DNA from: an uncultured Clostridia bacterium | Lineage (GTDB): Bacteria > Bacillota > Clostridia > TANB77 > CAG-508 | Direction of reading: 5' to 3' | Assembly: GCA_947627595.1 (NCBI GenBank) | Contig: CANQWQ010000001.1 | Location: 62,001-126,000 of the forward strand | DNA length: 64,000 nt | Notes under the pieces: model-generated | What the model was told of the DNA's origin: nothing | The model's input: the letters and a program-made list of their open reading frames with translations, nothing else | The model's database searches: none | In this document: positions 35,361 through 42,807 of the stretch, piece after piece | Numbering within the stretch: the first letter of the stretch is position 1 | Layout of the letters: each line of letters begins with the position of its first letter | Translations under genes and position numbers: made by a program

Positions 35361-36065
35361 TTATCTAATATAATCTTTTGTGAAAATTCCATCAAATCTA
35401 GGAACTACTACTGAATCTGATGCTTCAACTTTAACTATGATTCCGTCTTTTTTCATTTCACTCAAAGTTCTTCCGTTCATTAATACGCTACCTTCAAGCA
35501 ATTTTTTGCTACCAATTGCATGAATTTCAAAAGGATTTCCAATTTTTTCATCATTTACTTTAATTACATTTCCGATGCAAGTTATTGCTGTTGTTGAAAC
35601 TATTCTTTGACCATTAACTGAAATTGCTTCAGCTCCAGCTATGCATAAATCATTTACAATAGCTTTTATATCACTATCATGTATTACTGTTCTTTCGATT
35701 GAAACACCTTCTACTTCCTCTTTAGCATCTTCAATTCTAATTATAATTCCTTCACCTTGAAGAGCTGTTAAGCCAATTTGACTGTTTAACTCATCAAGTC
35801 TTTCAGAAAGCTCACTAGAAGAACTATCATTAACAGAAACACTAGATATTAAAGTGTCTAATTCTTTTTCTTTTCCTTCTAAAATTTTATATTGTTTCTC
35901 ATATTTTTCTTTCATTTCTAAAACATTATCTCTTAACTCTTTTTCGCTTAATGTTCTAGCTACTTTTGTTCCACTTTGACTAACAGTTTTTACTTGAATG
36001 AAAATTCCAATTGTTAGCAAAAAGCACATTGTTCCAAGCAGTATTGCTATTTTTCCATTTTTCAT
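35361..36065 (-). CDS. DUF881-family membrane protein (first copy)
   Basis: 234 residues, same design as the next gene: membrane helix (about 7-25), coiled coil (about 40-80), DUF881 domain with QGEGIIIRIEDA, LCIAGAEAISVNGQRIV and PFEIHAIGSKKLLEGS. Extracytoplasmic. Lies between ftsQ and the second copy; likely one transcript. Confidence 0.88.
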   Translation of the reverse strand: MKNGKIAILLGTMCFLLTIGIFIQVKTVSQSGTKVARTLSEKELRDNVLEMKEKYEKQYKILEGKEKELDTLISSVSVNDSSSSELSERLDELNSQIGLTALQGEGIIIRIEDAKEEVEGVSIERTVIHDSDIKAIVNDLCIAGAEAISVNGQRIVSTTAITCIGNVIKVNDEKIGNPFEIHAIGSKKLLEGSVLMNGRTLSEMKKDGIIVKVEASDSVVVPRFDGIFTKDYIR

Positions 36066-36076
36066 GATGTTCCTCC

Positions 36077-36898
36077 TTATTGTTCTCTAAAATATGCATG
36101 TCCTTCATTTAAATCCCCATTTACAAATATAATTCCACTATGACCTGCTTCGTTTTCTAACATTTTTTTAGCATATAAAACTTTAGTATTTAAGTCTGTT
36201 CCATTTCCGATATAGATTGTTTTTTGGTCATCATTTAAATTTAAAATTATATTATTTTTATCTTCAGCATTTATTGTATAAATTCTATTTAAAACTCCAT
36301 TGCTTTCAAATGAAGCTAAAATATTATTTATAATTTCTAATTTTTCTAAATCTTCTTTATTTAATCTAATTTTTGTATTTCCTATTGATAAACTAGAGCA
36401 ATCTGTGACAAGGCCTGTAATTATTGGGTCACCATTATTTACGCCATTTACTTCTAAAACATAACCTTCTCTATCAATATAAAGATATTCTCCTGCGTAG
36501 TTCATCAAATATTTTGGTTCTCTTTGAGTTATTGTTATTTTAACTTTTCCATTAATATTTCTCTGAATTTTAGCTTCTTGGACATATGAATTTTGTTCAA
36601 TTCTATCAGAAATCTCACTTCTTAAAAATCTATATAGTTTGTCTCCTACATTAATTTGAGCAAGTTCTAAAATATTTTCTTTAGTAATTTTAGGTTCAAC
36701 TTGATTTGTATTTTCAGGATTTTCTTGTGTTTCAGTTTCCTCAGCAACTTTTTGGTTTTCGATAATTACTTCAATTGATCTAATAGTTAATGTACTTCTC
36801 AAAACAAAAATTGAGATTATTAACAATAAAATCAATAATATAATTATGATAACTTTTATATTAACTTTTCCCTTTTTTGGTTCTGTTGCCTTTTTCAC
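36077..36898 (-). CDS. ftsQ: FtsQ/DivIB-type cell division protein
   Basis: 273 residues: Lys-rich cytoplasmic start, one membrane helix (about 17-38), then a POTRA domain (GDKLYRFLRSEISDRIEQNS, then VKITITQREPKYLM) and a beta domain (LYIDREGYVLE, NLNDDQKTIYIG). Divisome assembly protein outside the membrane. Start is GTG at 36898 after AAAGGAGAATAAG. Confidence 0.88.
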   Translation of the reverse strand: MKKATEPKKGKVNIKVIIIILLILLLIISIFVLRSTLTIRSIEVIIENQKVAEETETQENPENTNQVEPKITKENILELAQINVGDKLYRFLRSEISDRIEQNSYVQEAKIQRNINGKVKITITQREPKYLMNYAGEYLYIDREGYVLEVNGVNNGDPIITGLVTDCSSLSIGNTKIRLNKEDLEKLEIINNILASFESNGVLNRIYTINAEDKNNIILNLNDDQKTIYIGNGTDLNTKVLYAKKMLENEAGHSGIIFVNGDLNEGHAYFREQ

Positions 36899-36913
36899 CT
36901 TATTCTCCTTTGT

Positions 36914-36941
36914 AGAAGTCGAAAGTTTTCTTTCGACTTCT
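36914..36941 (-). other. Intercistronic hairpin between murA and ftsQ
   Basis: AGAAGTCGAAAG pairs with CTTTCGACTTCT around a 4-base loop. On the coding (minus) strand no T run follows, so it is not a proper terminator for murA; it may be a stability or processing hairpin in the operon mRNA. Confidence 0.55.
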
Positions 36942-38197
36942 TTATTTCTTCAAACTTATATCTGCACCAAGTTGTGAAAGCTTTTTGTCAATTTCATTAT
37001 ATCCTCTTAAAATATATTGAATATCTCCTACTTCTGTTTTTCCTTTCGCACAAAGTCCAGCTAAAATAAGAGCTACTCCTCCTCTTAAATCTGTAGATTT
37101 AACTTTGTTTCCAGAGAGTTTTCTTCTTCCGTCTATTATTAAAACATTTCCTTCTTGCCTAAACTTTCCACCCATTCTAGTAAGCTCTCCAGCATATTTA
37201 AATCTATTTTCAAAAATATTTTCTGTTATCATGGAAGTTCCTTTTGCAATCGAAAGCAAACTTCCAAATATTGCTTGCATATCTGTAGGAAATCCGTGGA
37301 TATGGCAATGTATTTATTTTTAATTTGTTTGGTCTTTTAGTCATTTTTAGACTAACTGAATTTTCACTAACTTTTATAATTGCTCCAGCCTCTTCCAATT
37401 TATATAAAACAGGTTTTAGATGTTCTGGATTTACTTTATTTATCTTTATATTTCCTTTTGTCATTATAGCTGCAACAAGGAATGTTCCAGCTTCGATTCT
37501 ATCTGGCATAATAGTATAAGAAACTGATTTTAATCTATTTACTCCAACTATTTTTACAGAGCTTGTTCCTATTCCATAAATTTTAGCTCCCATTTTAACT
37601 AAAAACTCACATAAATCAACGATTTCTGGTTCTCTAGCAGCATTTCCTATAGTAACAATTTTTTCATTAGATAATACTGATGCAAGAATAATGTTTTCTG
37701 TAGCTCCAACACTAGGAAAATCTAAATGAATCTGTGTACTTTCTATTCCATCTGAGCTACACTCAATTCTTCCATTTTCTTCACTAATTTTTATTCCCAT
37801 CTTTTTGAAACTATTTAAATGAAGATCTATTGGTCTACTTCCAATATCACATCCACCGAGGATATGAAAAACTAGCTTTTCCAAATCTAGAAATTAAGCT
37901 TCCTGCAAGAATTACTGATGATCTAAGTCTTCTCATAAATTCTTCTGGAATAATTTTAAATTCCATATTACTTGAATTAACTATTATTTTATTTTTGAAT
38001 TTTTTTACATCACAATTTAAATGTTCTAAAATTTTTATGGTAACGCGCACATCTTCAATTTCTGGCACATTATATAGTTTTACAACAGATTTATTCAAAA
38101 TGCTAGCAGCAAGTATTGGAAGGCTAGCATTTTTAGAGCCAGATATATCAATCTCGCCATTTAGCCTTTTTCCACCATTTATTATGTAGCAACACAT
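36942..38197 (-). CDS. murA: UDP-N-acetylglucosamine 1-carboxyvinyltransferase MurA, two +1 shifts at CGG
   Basis: Three overlapping frames together give a 417-residue MurA. Part 1 (from ATG 38197 after GAGGGG) has SGSKNASLPI and ends at ...GKASFSYP; part 2 resumes at GGCDIGSRPIDLHL; part 3 resumes at GFPTDMQAIFGSLL, to the stop at 36942. Each joint falls in a highly conserved Pro-Gly motif (PGGC, PGFPTD): CCT C GGT at 37858-37856 and CCA C GGA at 37296-37294, where a single extra base puts CGG in the zero frame. Skipping it restores both motifs. The loop Cys of PGGC-type region and tail are intact. First committed step of peptidoglycan synthesis; essential in most bacteria. First gene of the division cluster. 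Confidence 0.85.
37294..37296 (-). other. Zero-frame CGG at second murA frameshift
   Basis: Codons read CCA CGG ATT; the expected PGFPTD needs CCA GGA TTT. Skipping C (or reading CGGA as one codon) gives Pro-Gly-Phe-Pro. Confidence 0.8.
37856..37858 (-). other. Zero-frame CGG at first murA frameshift
   Basis: Codons read CCT CGG TGG; the expected PGGC needs CCT GGT GGA TGT. Skipping C (or reading CGGT as one codon) gives Pro-Gly-Gly-Cys. Confidence 0.8.
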
Positions 38198-38320
38198 TAA
38201 GAATTCCCCCTCTTCATAACATTTCTTATACATATTATGAAGATTTTACATAAATAGTGAATAAAAATTTCCGAGCTCATTATATAACAAAAACTAGAAT
38301 TTATCAACGTATTTTGCACA

Positions 38321-38352
38321 AAAAAATAACTCTTTTTCAAGAGTTATTTTTT
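38321..38352 (-). terminator. Terminator of the cohesin-like protein gene
   Basis: AAAAAATAACTCTT (38321-38334) pairs perfectly with AAGAGTTATTTTTT (38339-38352). Confidence 0.85.
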
Positions 38353-38367
38353 ATATCTTAAATTAAA

Positions 38368-39174
38368 TTATTTTACTTCTCTATTCATTCTCTCTAACTT
38401 AATATAGATAACTAAAGCTATAAATATGATACCAACTATTATTCTAGCAAGTGCATCACTTTCTGTACCAGTATATGGCATATCATCATCTGTTTCATTT
38501 ACAACCACGATATCATTTGATGTATTATTTGTAGTATTATTCTCAACTGGTAATGGTGTAGTATTGTTTGCAGGAAGTACTGTTGTGTTGTTAGTAGGTA
38601 ATGTTAATGTATTTCCAGGTCTTTGTATAAAGTTTCTTGTTGAAGAGTTGTTAACAGGTTGTAATTGTCCACCAGAGCTTTCAGAAACTGTAATAGATGT
38701 TGAACTTGGTGTTGTTTGGAATTCATCAGCACCGTTGCTAAGTGTAATTCCTGTTAATTTGATTTCACCTACTGTTGAATCAGCGATATTTTCTTTAGTT
38801 TTCAAAGAGATTTGCATAATTTCGCCATCGTTTTTCAAGAAGTTTGTTCTACTTAAATCAATCTTATTTGTTTGTAAATTGAAACTAGGTTTCCAGCCAT
38901 CTACACCATCAATACTTGATTCTGTTAATTGTTCAAACACATCAGTATTATATGTTAAGTAGCAGTAGAAACTATTAACGCCTGTTTCACCTACTTGTAA
39001 ATTAGTAATTTTAACTGTAATTAAAACCTCTCCACCAGGAGCAACTCTAGTATTATTAGCTGTCATAGCTAAATTAAAACTTTTCTTATCATCTGTTGTA
39101 GCAGAAGCTGTAACAGATAGTAAGCTTACAAATAAAATCATTATTAGGGTTAATACAAAAAATTTCTTTCTCAT
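38368..39174 (-). CDS. Cohesin-like domain surface protein with MPYTG sorting signal
   Basis: 268 residues: signal peptide (KKFFVLTLIMILFVSLLSV ... SATT, cleavage near 25), an Ig-like cohesin-type domain (about 30-165; VAPGGEVLITVKITNL, FYCYLTYNTDVFEQL, IMQISLKTKE), a Thr/Asn-rich linker (about 178-230), then MPYTG (232-236), a hydrophobic helix and basic tail (KLERMNREVK). The tail is a sortase signal with Met for Leu. Cohesin-type domains bind dockerins or act as adhesins; no dockerin is visible in this window. The sortase at 16659 is a candidate enzyme. Promoter TTGATT/TATACT at 39314-39342 leaves a ~130-base leader. Confidence 0.85.
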   Translation of the reverse strand: MRKKFFVLTLIMILFVSLLSVTASATTDDKKSFNLAMTANNTRVAPGGEVLITVKITNLQVGETGVNSFYCYLTYNTDVFEQLTESSIDGVDGWKPSFNLQTNKIDLSRTNFLKNDGEIMQISLKTKENIADSTVGEIKLTGITLSNGADEFQTTPSSTSITVSESSGGQLQPVNNSSTRNFIQRPGNTLTLPTNNTTVLPANNTTPLPVENNTTNNTSNDIVVVNETDDDMPYTGTESDALARIIVGIIFIALVIYIKLERMNREVK

Positions 39175-39507
39175 ATATGTAATCTCCTTCTTCTATTATA
39201 GTATAATCTTTAAAAGCTTAAAAATCAAGCTTTTTATTATTATATTTATTTTACATTTATGTAACGTAATTACTATTGCAAACTAGATGTTTCTATTTAC
39301 CGTAGACATAATTAGTATAACATATTTAAAATAAAAAATCAAGTTTTTCTTAATTTTTCAATCACTTTCAGTTTTTATTAAAAAATTATTTTTTAAATTC
39401 TTTCTTTGTAACACAAATATAATCAAAATTTAACATAAAATCTATGTATTTTTACTTTAATTATCATTATAATTATTATATCAATAGATACAAAGGAGCA
39501 AAAAAAA
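39175..39507. other. Divergent intergenic region
   Basis: No gene seen. It holds the promoter of the cohesin-like gene (39314-39342), its AT-rich leader with a hairpin AAAAGCTT/AAGCTTTT (39212-39234), and, to the right, AT-rich DNA that presumably carries the promoter of the plus-strand gene at 39508. I recognise no riboswitch. Confidence 0.6.
39314..39342 (-). promoter_or_regulatory. Promoter of the cohesin-like surface gene
   Basis: On the minus strand TTGATT (39342-39337), 17-base spacer, TATACT (39319-39314). Confidence 0.65.
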
Positions 39508-40662
39508 TTGATAAGCGAAAGATATTTAAAAAAGGCTGGAATAACAGTAAAAAAACAGCTTTCAATTTTAGAAGTAAATAAAATCGCTGCAATAATATCT
39601 GATAAAATTTGTAATACCTTTTCTGAACATGGTCTTTCAAAATCAGATTTATTTTCTGCGCTCTCTCAAGTAGATATGTATTCTGCAGAATTTCAAGATT
39701 GCTCTGCTGCTAAATATGATTATAAAAATAATTCTATCTTTTTCAAAGAACATATTCGTTTTACTGAAATTGAAGTTCCTGCAATTCATGAATGTTTGCA
39801 CTTTATTCAAACAGTTAGAAACAATAATGGAAAATTAAAAAGATTAGGATTATATGAAGTTAACAGTTTTAAAGATGCTGATATGACTATGAATGAAGCC
39901 GCTGTTCAACTTATGGCTACTTCTGTTGTATCTGGTGAAAAGCCTCAAGAATCAGTTAAATACTATGGTCTTGAATTTAATGCAGAGTCACCTAATTATT
40001 ATCCAATCGAATGTAGCTTAGTTCGTCAGATGGCTTATTTTACTGGTACATATCCTCTTTATCATAGTGCACTTTATAGTGATGATATTTTCAAAAATAC
40101 ATTTATTATGAAATCAAGCAAAGAAACATATCAAAATATCAGTAAAAACCTTGATTTGATTTCAAAATTGCAAGAAAACATTCATACAAATATCTCACAT
40201 CTTCAAAAAATCGAAGATAATGTAGATAACATAGAAAAAATTCAACATTATAATGAGAACTTACAGAACCTAAAAGATCAAGTTAGAGAAGTAGCTTTAC
40301 ATACACAAGAATTAATTCTAACTTCTTGTGCTGAATCTGACTTAAATCTTGTTAGAAATAATCAAGATGTTAAAGATTTTAAAAATAAATTATATAAATT
40401 TCAAAAATATTTGCTTGTTACTGAAGGCTATAACTTCTATAATGGCTTCTATATTAAGATGATGGAAGCTCTTGATAAAAAACGTGAACTTATAGCAAAA
40501 TATGGAAGTTTAGAAGTATATAATGAAATTCCAGAGAACCTAAGCTTAATTGAAACAAGACAAACTAAATTAAACTTATTTGAAGTTGCAAAACAAAAAA
40601 TTATCGAGCTATTCAAACTTAACCGCCAAGAAGCAGGCGAAAGAAAAGAATCTAATAATTAG
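39508..40662 (+). CDS. Putative gluzincin-like metalloprotease, intracellular
   Basis: 384 residues from a TTG at 39508, preceded by AAAGGAG ten bases upstream; no ATG is available in the right place. The zinc motif HECLH (His94, Glu95, His98) is followed 30 residues later by MNEAAVQLM, where Glu130 would be the third ligand, a gluzincin arrangement. The second half is helical with coiled-coil stretches (about 230-275). No signal peptide or membrane helix. One of few plus-strand genes. Family name not recognised; protease activity is inferred from the motif. Confidence 0.6.
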   Translation: MISERYLKKAGITVKKQLSILEVNKIAAIISDKICNTFSEHGLSKSDLFSALSQVDMYSAEFQDCSAAKYDYKNNSIFFKEHIRFTEIEVPAIHECLHFIQTVRNNNGKLKRLGLYEVNSFKDADMTMNEAAVQLMATSVVSGEKPQESVKYYGLEFNAESPNYYPIECSLVRQMAYFTGTYPLYHSALYSDDIFKNTFIMKSSKETYQNISKNLDLISKLQENIHTNISHLQKIEDNVDNIEKIQHYNENLQNLKDQVREVALHTQELILTSCAESDLNLVRNNQDVKDFKNKLYKFQKYLLVTEGYNFYNGFYIKMMEALDKKRELIAKYGSLEVYNEIPENLSLIETRQTKLNLFEVAKQKIIELFKLNRQEAGERKESNN

Positions 40663-40687
40663 TGCGTGCCATGGTAGGCGCAAGCAC
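40662..40687 (+). repeat. Probable remnant of the structured RNA element
   Basis: GTGCGTGC...CATGGTAGG...GCAAGCAC resembles the closing part of RNA copy 1 (CCATGGTAGGCACAAGC) with the whole core missing. It sits directly on the stop codon of the metalloprotease gene. Confidence 0.45.
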
Positions 40688-40700
40688 GGAATAAAAAATT

Positions 40701-40731
40701 TGGGAAATGGGGACTGTCCCCATTTCCCATT
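40701..40731. repeat. REP-like palindrome / bidirectional terminator
   Basis: TGGGAAATGGGGAC and GTCCCCATTTCCCA form a 14-bp stem with a tiny loop; flanks are A- and T-rich. Strongly GC compared with surroundings. It sits between converging genes and can end both transcripts; similar GGGGAC...GTCCCC palindromes are dispersed repeats in many Firmicutes. Confidence 0.65.
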
Positions 40732-40737
40732 TTTGTT

Positions 40738-41526
40738 TTACATCATCATAATTGAGATTGCTCTTGTGTAACCCTGTCCATCGCCTCTTGCAGAAGCAAC
40801 TTCATCTCTATGACAGAAGCTACAAATTTCGCAATCAATTATTTTTTCTGGTTTAATTCCCAAATTTTCTAAAAGAATTCTATTAATTAAAACTGTATCA
40901 ATATTGTATTTTTGTTTATCCTCAAATATTCTTCCCTTTTTTATAAATTCGTCAGTTCTTTTTGTGAAACCAAATATCTCTTTTCCAAGTTCCATAACAT
41001 CTTCATCAACTTCAAAGTGGTCAACTCTGATACTTGGATTTATGAAACAATAAATATCTTCTGGCTTGCATCCATAATTGTTAATCATCTTAACTACTGC
41101 TTTTTCAGCTATTTTCTTGTACGTTCCTCTCCAACCTGAATGAATATTTGCAATTACTTTTTTTACTGGATCGTAAAAATTAAGTAAAATGCAGTCAGCA
41201 TTTTTTGTTGCTAATGCTAAACCAGGTTTATCTGTAATTACTCCATCTGTGAACACTAAGTCCTCTTGAACGGTTCTTTCATCCACACATTTTACACAAT
41301 CTGTGTGTGTTTGTTTTGGAATTATAATCTTTTCTTTTGGAATTTCTAAAATTTTAGCAACTGTTTCATAACTCTTTTCTTCAAGTGGCCCTCCTGTTGC
41401 AAAATCTATTCCATCACTTTTTAAAGTATATAAATGATTTATTCCAAGCTCTAGAAGTTTTTTAAATTGCATATATTTTAAACCATTTTTTTCTTTAATT
41501 ATAATTGTCTCATTTTCACTTAACAT
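40738..41526 (-). CDS. pgeF: PgeF/YfiH-family (laccase-domain) purine nucleoside phosphorylase
   Basis: 262 residues. The Cu-oxidase_4/YfiH fold is shown by NADCILLNFYDPVKKVIANI, HSGWRGTYKKI and CEICSFCHRDEVASARGDGQ, with zinc-binding Cys and His residues. Family members split adenosine, inosine and related purines by phosphorolysis and edit muramyl peptides in some species. Start after GAGGGAAAAAT. It is followed 14 bases upstream by alr on the same strand: possibly one operon. Confidence 0.9.
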   Translation of the reverse strand: MLSENETIIIKEKNGLKYMQFKKLLELGINHLYTLKSDGIDFATGGPLEEKSYETVAKILEIPKEKIIIPKQTHTDCVKCVDERTVQEDLVFTDGVITDKPGLALATKNADCILLNFYDPVKKVIANIHSGWRGTYKKIAEKAVVKMINNYGCKPEDIYCFINPSIRVDHFEVDEDVMELGKEIFGFTKRTDEFIKKGRIFEDKQKYNIDTVLINRILLENLGIKPEKIIDCEICSFCHRDEVASARGDGQGYTRAISIMMM

Positions 41527-41540
41527 ATTTTTCCCTCACT

Positions 41541-42630
41541 TTATTTAATAAAAACTCTTGGAACTCTAGAAGATATTGTTGAAAGAATTTCGTAATTTAT
41601 TGTGTCGCAAAGATCTGCAACCTCTTCAAGCGTTATAACCTCATTATCCCAAATATAAATTTCATCTCCGACTTCTACATCATCAAAATCAGTTACATCA
41701 ATCATAAATGAGTCCATACAAACTTTTCCAATAATTTTTGCTCTTTTTCCTTTAAGTACAACTTCGCCTTTATTTGAAAGTGCTCTTCTTAAGCCATCTG
41801 CATATCCTATTGGAATTGTAGCAACTTTAGTTTCTCTAGTTGTTATATAACTTCTGTTGTATCCTATGCTTGTTCCCTCTTTAACAGTTTTTAAAAATGT
41901 AATTTTAGATTTTAATTTTGCAATAGGCTCTAATTTAATCTTTTTACAAGTCTCAATATCTGATGGATAACCATACATTATAAGACCGAGGTCTTACTAA
42001 ATTATAACTGCCAGTGTTTCCAAAATTCAAAATTGCATTTGAAGCATGACTATGAATGTATTTTAAAGAAATCTTTTCTTTTATCGCTTTAACAGCAATT
42101 TCAAATGATTCTAATTGCTTTTTTGTATATTCATCATCAGAATCTGCTGAAGATAAATGTGTGTAGACACCTTCAACTTTTATGTTTGAACTTAAAGAAT
42201 CTAGATATTCAATAGCTCTTTTTGGATTTATTCCTGTTCTTCCCATTCCAGTTCCAATTTCAATATGAACTTTAACTTCTTTTCCAGTTTCTCCCAAAGC
42301 TTTAGCAAAGCTATCTGAACTAATTCCAACAATTAAATCATTTTCTAAAATTTTTGAAATCTCATCTTTATATGGTTGATTTAAAACAAAAATTTCTTTT
42401 TGATAGCCAAGTTGTCTTATATAAACACCTTCATCAACAGTAGCAATTGCTAAAATATCAAAATCATTTAAAATATCTAGTCTTGTGTTTATATATGTTC
42501 CATAGCCGTTTGCTTTAATTACAGGCATAATTTTAACACCTTCTGGCAAGAACTTTTTAATTTCATTTATATTATTTTTAAAAGCTTGAGCATCAATCTC
42601 CAACACAGTTGGACGTGTCGTCATCTCCAT
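41541..42630 (-). CDS. alr: Alanine racemase, one +1 shift at CGG
   Basis: Joined product of 362 residues. Part 1 begins at ATG 42630 (after GGAGGGG); the longer frame reaching 42762 would run into the RNA element and is rejected. PLP-binding Lys39 is in VIKANGYG; part 1 ends ...NLVRP; part 2 resumes GLIMYGYPSD to the stop. The joint reads CCT C GGT: the conserved VRPG-I-MYGY motif returns if one base is skipped at 41988-41986. Catalytic Tyr in SIGYNRSY is present. Makes D-Ala for peptidoglycan. Lies after the RNA element and next to pgeF. Confidence 0.88.
41986..41988 (-). other. Zero-frame CGG at the alr frameshift
   Basis: Codons read CCT CGG TCT; the family motif RPGxxMYGY needs CCT GGT CTT ATA ATG. 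Skipping C (or reading CGGT as one codon) restores it. Confidence 0.8.
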
Positions 42631-42671
42631 CTCTCTTCCCCTCCACTTATTCAAAAAATACTGTTTATCAA

Positions 42672-42793
42672 AAGAGCAAGAGAGCTTTAAGTGTTTCCGA
42701 ATGAGAAAGCGAGGATATTGGGCAGGGTACCCAATAGGCGTAAGCCGTCCGAGCGTCGACACTGAGGAAATACTTGAAGCTAGGCTTGCTCTT
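42672..42793 (+). ncRNA. Structured RNA element, copy 2 (unassigned family)
   Basis: 122 bases. Outer stem AAGAGCAAG/CTTGCTCTT; second stem AGCTTTAAGTGTTTCC/GGAAATACTTGAAGCT; core as in copy 1 with about four substitutions in some 64 bases (ATTGGG/CCCAAT hairpin, GGC-GTAA-GCC, GTC...GTCGAC). Internal-loop bases (AGAG / TAGG) are also kept. It lies between addB and alr, pointing against them. Confidence 0.75.
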
Positions 42794-42807
42794 AAACTTA
42801 TTTAAAA

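Noticed and set aside
36914..36941. Hairpin between murA and ftsQ as a murA terminator
   Set aside because: No T run follows on the coding strand, and ftsQ begins right after it.
41953..42762. A longer N-terminus for alanine racemase
   Set aside because: The extra 44 residues come from the RNA element; GGAGGGG precedes the ATG at 42630.
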